This document shows, piece by piece, positions 59,969 to 64,000 of a stretch of DNA of 64,000 nucleotides; position 1 is the stretch's first letter, and each line of letters opens with the position of its first letter. Made by a program: the position numbers and the translations under genes. Origin of the DNA: Lysobacteraceae bacterium (GTDB lineage: Bacteria; Pseudomonadota; Gammaproteobacteria; Xanthomonadales; Rhodanobacteraceae); NCBI GenBank assembly GCA_028871555.1, contig JAGWNA010000010.1:1-64000 (forward strand), in the 5' to 3' direction. The notes under the pieces are model-generated. The model saw only the letters and a program-made list of their open reading frames with translations. It had not been told where the DNA came from and searched no databases.

Positions 59969-61626
59969 GACTTCTCCTTGCGCTTTTGCCCAGTCTTGCC
60001 GCGACCCGTCACAGCTTTGGCGACTTGGACCGCGCGAATGCGTTCCAGAAGCGCGCTGGCGGGCTCGTCGTTGGGGTCCTGCGGGATGAGCTGGCCGGCG
60101 AAGGCGGCTTTGAGGATGTTTTTGCGTTGGGCGGCGGCTTGCTTCAACGATGTTTCGATTGCCAGATTCTGTTGATCACAAGCCGACAAGCATCCTCTGA
60201 GCGTATCGACGACAGCTTGCTGCTCCGTAATCGGCGGGAGAGCAATCGGAAGCTTGGAGAACTTGCCAGCGCTGAGGTGGTTGATGCCGACGCCACCAGA
60301 AAGGCGGCTGAAGACTCCGAGTTTCTGCATGGCCAAGAACGAAAAGAAGCCAAATTCCGCACTGATCGTATTGGGCGTGAATCGCAAGACTGTGTTCTGG
60401 AAGCAATAGAGACCGTGGTCTTGGGTCCAAATGGCCGGCCTACCAACGTGCTCTGCACTTCCCGATGCTTCGGTTAGCAGAATATCGCCCCGCTTGAGCG
60501 CGAAGGTCTCGCGTTCGGTAGGGGAGAAGTCCATTTCAAGGACGTCGGTCAGGTCGACGCCGATCTCGGTGATGTTTGCTGCTCTGATGTAGGGCGTGGG
60601 GTTGTCACCCTTGAGCTTGTCGGGTGAACGCTGTCGACCGAGTTGGACTTCGCCGAGCTGCTCGACGCTCGCCCACGCCCACCCCTTCGGCAGCGGCGGC
60701 TGGTTGGCAAGGTCGGGAACGTCGGGCTCGGGATATTTGGCCTGCCAGCCCTTGGGTGGGGTCTTGCCTTGTTCGGCGTACTTGGCGAGTTGTTTGGCTT
60801 CCCAGCGGGCGCGGCGTTCGGTGAGGATGCGTTGCAGCAGGTCGGCGCCGGATCCGCCTTGCTCGTCATTCCCGCGAAAGCGGGAATCCAGTGACTTTGA
60901 GGCAACCGAGGCACTGGATCCCCGCTTTCGCGGGGATGACGAGCTGGTAGGTTTCGCATTGTCGAGCCGGACGGCGCGCCAGTCGGCGGTGAGGGCGCCT
61001 TCCACGGCGGCCTTCAGAAGGGACTGGCGGTACTGCGCCAGCTTGCGCTGTGCCGCCTTCAGTTCGGCCACGCCGGCATCGAGGTCGGACAGCAGTTCTT
61101 CGAGCTTTTCGAGGACGCGGTCTTGTTCTGCCAAGGGTGGAACCGGCAACTTGGAAGTCGAAAGCCACTTTGTCGGTACACGCAACTGTCCCGCGGTTCC
61201 CATCATGTTGTGACGAGCGGCTTTGCGAAAGTCCGGCTGAGAGAGGAAACAGGCCAGCCACTTAGGCCTCACTGCGCCGTACGAGCGGAGTACGTGAAAT
61301 TCGGTCGAGCCGAAGGCGTGAATGTGCGCGAGTTCGGGGACAAGCGCGCCTTTGCCGTTCTCCATGCATGGAGTGATCTTGGCGAACAGAACATCTTGCG
61401 ATGCAAAGTAGGTGTAGCCCTTTCGCACTTCGCCGTAAGGGCGAGTAGCAGATACGTCTATGCCGCCGAAATCTTCAGCAACAGCTGCCATTGGCACGAA
61501 ATGAACGTGATCAGAGTCATCAATAGCTTCGGCGAGCTTTGGATTGATTGACGCAACTTCGTCAATCGCAGCTACATTCCATGAAGCTGGGAGCTCGGTG
61601 CTATCACCTACTGCTAGTTCACTCAA
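59965..61626 (-). CDS. hsdS: Type I restriction-modification specificity subunit HsdS, with translated repeat
   Basis: DNA-recognition subunit of 553 residues with two target-recognition domains: TRD1 about 1-165, TRD2 about 310-470. Conserved helical regions separate them (LAEQDRVLEKLEELLSDLDAGVAELKAAQRKLAQYRQSLLKAAVEGALT and EQQAVVDTLRGCLSACDQQ ... QRKNILKAAFAGQLIPQ). The two TRDs determine the two halves of a bipartite site. Residues 228-255 (SSSPRKRGSSASVASKSLDS then RFRGNDEQ) are encoded by a complete inverted-repeat element that adds 28 residues in the linker before the conserved LLQRILTERRARWEA. The TRD-coding parts look lower in GC than the conserved parts. It overlaps hsdR and rhuM by ATGA. 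Confidence 0.93.
   Translation of the reverse strand: MSELAVGDSTELPASWNVAAIDEVASINPKLAEAIDDSDHVHFVPMAAVAEDFGGIDVSATRPYGEVRKGYTYFASQDVLFAKITPCMENGKGALVPELAHIHAFGSTEFHVLRSYGAVRPKWLACFLSQPDFRKAARHNMMGTAGQLRVPTKWLSTSKLPVPPLAEQDRVLEKLEELLSDLDAGVAELKAAQRKLAQYRQSLLKAAVEGALTADWRAVRLDNAKPTSSSSPRKRGSSASVASKSLDSRFRGNDEQGGSGADLLQRILTERRARWEAKQLAKYAEQGKTPPKGWQAKYPEPDVPDLANQPPLPKGWAWASVEQLGEVQLGRQRSPDKLKGDNPTPYIRAANITEIGVDLTDVLEMDFSPTERETFALKRGDILLTEASGSAEHVGRPAIWTQDHGLYCFQNTVLRFTPNTISAEFGFFSFLAMQKLGVFSRLSGGVGINHLSAGKFSKLPIALPPITEQQAVVDTLRGCLSACDQQNLAIETSLKQAAAQRKNILKAAFAGQLIPQDPNDEPASALLERIRAVQVAKAVTGRGKTGQKRKEKS
60861..60944. repeat. REP/MITE-like element inserted in frame within hsdS
   Basis: Arms 60861-60893 and 60912-60944 (33 bp each) are inverted copies with two mismatches, beginning GCTCGTCATTCCCGCGAAAGC. 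The span of 84 bp is a multiple of 3, has no stop in the hsdS frame, and is translated. Its arms are related to the perfect arms at 43568-43682 (shared CTCGTCAT, GCGAAAGC and GATCCAG blocks). Confidence 0.9.
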
Positions 61627-64000
61627 GCCACCAACTCCTCATTCATTTCCGCAAGCAGCCCATCGAGCTGCTCGCCAAATACCTGCCATGCCTTCTGCAG
61701 CCCGCCCTTGGCGGCGAGCTGGGCGTAGTCGAAATCCTCGCGGCTGATGGCGCAGCTGGACGCGATGTGGTCCTTGATCAGCCGCAGCCACTCGGTCTGT
61801 TCGGGGGTGAACGACGTGGCGCGCTGCGCATTGTGCCGGAAGATCCAGGCCTGGAAACGCTTGTCCACGCTGTCGGCGAAGGGCTTGAGTTCGTCGTCCA
61901 TCCCCAGCGCGAAGCGCACCAGCGCCACCAGGTCGGTGAGCTGGCGGCGGGTGTCGGCGCCCTTGACCTTGCTGGCCTGCACGCGGGCGTAGGCGGACCA
62001 CAGGCGTTCGGTGGTCAGCATCAGCGGCGGGCGGCTCAACGCTTCGTGCAGGTCTTCGATCATGGCGAAGGTGAGCGGGCGGCGCTGGTAGGGCTGGGCG
62101 TAGAAGAAGCCCAGCGCGGCGATCTCGTCCTTGTGCTGGTGGAGGTAGTCGGCAAAGGCCTGCACGGCGGCCTGCGCCTTGGCCTCGGCCTGCGCGCCAA
62201 AGCCCGAAAAGGTGACCTGATCGAGGTTGAGGTGGTCGATCAGCTGCTCGTGTTCGCGGCGCGCGGTTTCCAGCATGTCGCGCAGGGCCGGGTCGTCGAA
62301 CGGCTGGCAGGCAGCGGCGATGCGCCGCTCGCGGGCGGCATCGCGTTCGCCCGGGGTGAGGGTGTCCTCGTTGCGGGTGATGCCGGCGGCTTTGGCGGCG
62401 TCCAGCGCATCGGCCACTACGCGATCCGGGTCCACCGCTTCGATCAGGCCGCGGGCCAGCTCGCGCAGGCTCAGTCCCCGTGCCACCTGGGTGATGCGCG
62501 CCTGCGCCTTGTCGTCCAGCTGCTTGGCCAGGCGCACCAGGCGATTGCCGAGGCTGAGCACGGTGTCCTCGTCGCGACCGCCGACGGCGATGCTCTTGAG
62601 CAGCTGCTCCAGGCTGGCGCCGGGCTTCTTCTCCAGCGGGCGGCTTTCGGTCTTGAGGGACTTCTCCACGCCCACCGCGTCGATCAGCACGAAGCGGGTC
62701 TTGGCGCTGTCGGCGCTGCCGCTGACCTTTTTCAGCGATTCGACGTCCAGGCTGCGCACGCCGCGGCCCTTCATCTGCTCGTAGTAGCCCTTGGAGCGCA
62801 CGTCGCGCATGAACAGCAGCACTTCCAGCGGCTTCACGTCGGTGCCGGTGGCGATCATGTCCACGGTGACGGCGATGCGCGGGTGGTAGTCGTTGCGGAA
62901 GTTGGAGAGCACGGTGTCCGGGTCGTCCCCCGGTACCGACTTGCCGGTGCTGGTATCGGTTCCTGCCCGGTAGGTGACCTTCTTGCAGAACGCGTTGCCC
63001 TCGCCGTAGACCTCGCGCACGATCTGGATGATGTCGTCGGCGTGGCTGTCGGTCTTGGCGAAGATCAGCGTCTTGGGCACTTCCCGCCGGCTGGGGAACA
63101 GGGCGTTTTCCACCGCGCTCTTCATCGCCTGGATCACGGCGCGGATCTGGCTGGGGTTGACCACGGAGCGGTCCAGCTCCTTGCCGGTGTAGTCGGTGTC
63201 CTCTTCCGTCTCGGCCCAGCGCCTGGCACGGGTTTCGCGGTGGCGGTGGTCGACCCATTCCTTCGCCTTCACTTCAGCGCCGGCCTTGGTGATCTGGGTT
63301 TCGATCTCGTAGACGTCGTAACCCACGTTGACGCCGTCGATCACCGACTGCTCGTAGCTGTACTCGGCCACCACGTTCTCGTTGAAGAAGCCGTAGGTGC
63401 GCTTGTCGGGCGTGGCGGTGAGGCCGATGAGGAAGGCGTCGAAGTAGTCCAGCACCTGCTTCCACAGGTTGTAGATGCTGCGGTGGCACTCGTCGATGAT
63501 GATGAAGTCGAAGGTCTCGATCGGCACCGCGGGGTTGTAGCGGACCTCGCGCGCCGGCCTGGTGCCGGGCGGCAGCTCGGCCAGCGAGATGTCCTCCGCG
63601 GAGTCGTCGATGGCCTCGCCGGAGAGGATCGAGTACATGCGCTGGATGGTGCTGATGCACACCTGCGCGTGCGGGTCGATGCGGCTGGAGGCCAGGCGCT
63701 GCACGTTGTACAGCTCGGTGAACTTGCGCCCGTCGTCCGGCGGCGTGTAGGCCATGAACTCCTGGTGCGCTTGTTTGCCCAGGTTGCGCGTGTCAACCAG
63801 AAACAGTATGCGCTTGGCCCCAGCGAACTTCAGCAGGCGATACACCGACGTGATGGCAGTGAACGTCTTGCCAGCACCGGTAGCCATGTGGATCAGTGCG
63901 CGGGGCTTGGCCATGGCCAGCGACTGTTCCAGTCCGGTGACGGCGCCGATCTGACACTCGCGCAGATTCTGGGGCGGCAGGGCCGGCATCTGTTCGGCGA
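61623..64000 (-). CDS. hsdR: Type I restriction endonuclease subunit HsdR, N-terminus beyond window
   Basis: Motor/nuclease subunit, the first gene of the RM operon. The frame is open to the window edge: residues AEQ precede the methionine at 63989, and the N-terminal nuclease domain (about 180 residues in the family) must lie right of base 64000. Visible are Walker A HMATGAGKTFTAI, DECH box FIIIDECHRSIYNLWKQ, LTATPDKRTYGFF, helicase-C segments (LIFAKTDSHADDIIQIVRE; IAVTVDMIATGTDVKPLEVLLFMRDVRSKGYYEQMKGRGVR) and an EcoEI-type C-terminal region from about residue 440. It ends in an ATGA overlap with hsdS. Confidence 0.94.
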   Translation of the reverse strand, partial: AEQMPALPPQNLRECQIGAVTGLEQSLAMAKPRALIHMATGAGKTFTAITSVYRLLKFAGAKRILFLVDTRNLGKQAHQEFMAYTPPDDGRKFTELYNVQRLASSRIDPHAQVCISTIQRMYSILSGEAIDDSAEDISLAELPPGTRPAREVRYNPAVPIETFDFIIIDECHRSIYNLWKQVLDYFDAFLIGLTATPDKRTYGFFNENVVAEYSYEQSVIDGVNVGYDVYEIETQITKAGAEVKAKEWVDHRHRETRARRWAETEEDTDYTGKELDRSVVNPSQIRAVIQAMKSAVENALFPSRREVPKTLIFAKTDSHADDIIQIVREVYGEGNAFCKKVTYRAGTDTSTGKSVPGDDPDTVLSNFRNDYHPRIAVTVDMIATGTDVKPLEVLLFMRDVRSKGYYEQMKGRGVRSLDVESLKKVSGSADSAKTRFVLIDAVGVEKSLKTESRPLEKKPGASLEQLLKSIAVGGRDEDTVLSLGNRLVRLAKQLDDKAQARITQVARGLSLRELARGLIEAVDPDRVVADALDAAKAAGITRNEDTLTPGERDAARERRIAAACQPFDDPALRDMLETARREHEQLIDHLNLDQVTFSGFGAQAEAKAQAAVQAFADYLHQHKDEIAALGFFYAQPYQRRPLTFAMIEDLHEALSRPPLMLTTERLWSAYARVQASKVKGADTRRQLTDLVALVRFALGMDDELKPFADSVDKRFQAWIFRHNAQRATSFTPEQTEWLRLIKDHIASSCAISREDFDYAQLAAKGGLQKAWQVFGEQLDGLLAEMNEELVA

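Noticed and set aside
1-64000. CRISPR arrays, rRNA, prophage or transposase genes
   Set aside because: No regularly spaced direct repeats, rRNA-like stretches, phage structural genes or transposase motifs were found; all repeats seen are single inverted-repeat elements.

Overview
The window is about 64 kb of GC-rich, densely coding bacterial chromosome. The gene content suggests a gammaproteobacterium of the order Xanthomonadales (Lysobacterales), probably family Rhodanobacteraceae (Rhodanobacter/Dyella type). The basis is a pilMNOPQ operon divergent from a penicillin-binding protein 1A gene, a zinc-free type B ribosomal protein L31, an Ada-like regulator/alkyltransferase without the usual N-terminal domain, tRNA-Gly(CCC), and REP-like repeats of the type common in this order. 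The genus is inferred from protein resemblance, not from a marker gene. Almost the whole window reads as core chromosome; only the last 6.5 kb looks accessory.

Layout. 0-7.4 kb: end of ilvE, a two-component system, a BlaI/M56-peptidase pair, a small exported protein, a RimK-like ligase with a RimK-associated retropepsin-like protease, and tRNA-Gly. 7.7-16 kb: a long FecR/DUF6600 exported protein, trmB, an SLC13-type permease with RCK_C domains, a Rieske protein, an ada/ogt fusion and an EamA transporter. 16-27 kb: a four-gene MacAB-like ABC exporter operon, a fumarylacetoacetase-family hydrolase, mscL, and a MarR-adaptor-RND efflux operon. 27-34.5 kb: macro-domain protein and a six-gene Bat operon (moxR, DUF58, DUF4381, batA, a batB/batC fusion, batD), joined by overlaps of 4-8 bases. 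34.6-42.6 kb: pilMNOPQ with a promoter at its head and a UUCG-loop terminator at its tail, and the divergent PBP1A gene. 42.7-57.1 kb: gltA, rpmE2, nucleoside hydrolase, recG, ridA, folM, folK, folB, dbpA, glutaminyl cyclotransferase, a DUF3179 protein and a GT9 glycosyltransferase.

57.4-64 kb: a type I restriction-modification operon in the order hsdR-hsdS-rhuM-hsdM. hsdR runs off the right edge. The RhuM-family gene sits between specificity and methylase genes with coupled or near-coupled reading frames. The specificity subunit carries a complete 84-bp REP/MITE-like inverted repeat, exactly 28 codons, translated in frame in its central linker. I consider this the most unusual part of the window.

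Repeats form a second theme. At least three families of short inverted-repeat elements occur: the 'GGAGC-CGCTTGCG' REP; a 'CGTCAT-CC-GCGAAAGC' element, seen between genes at 43.6 kb and inside hsdS at 60.9 kb; and a 167-bp element with perfect 23-bp terminal repeats just upstream of recG. Some copies touch coding sequence: one supplies the folK stop codon, one is translated inside HsdS, and one forms the recG leader.

No CRISPR array, rRNA, prophage, transposase gene or replication origin was seen.
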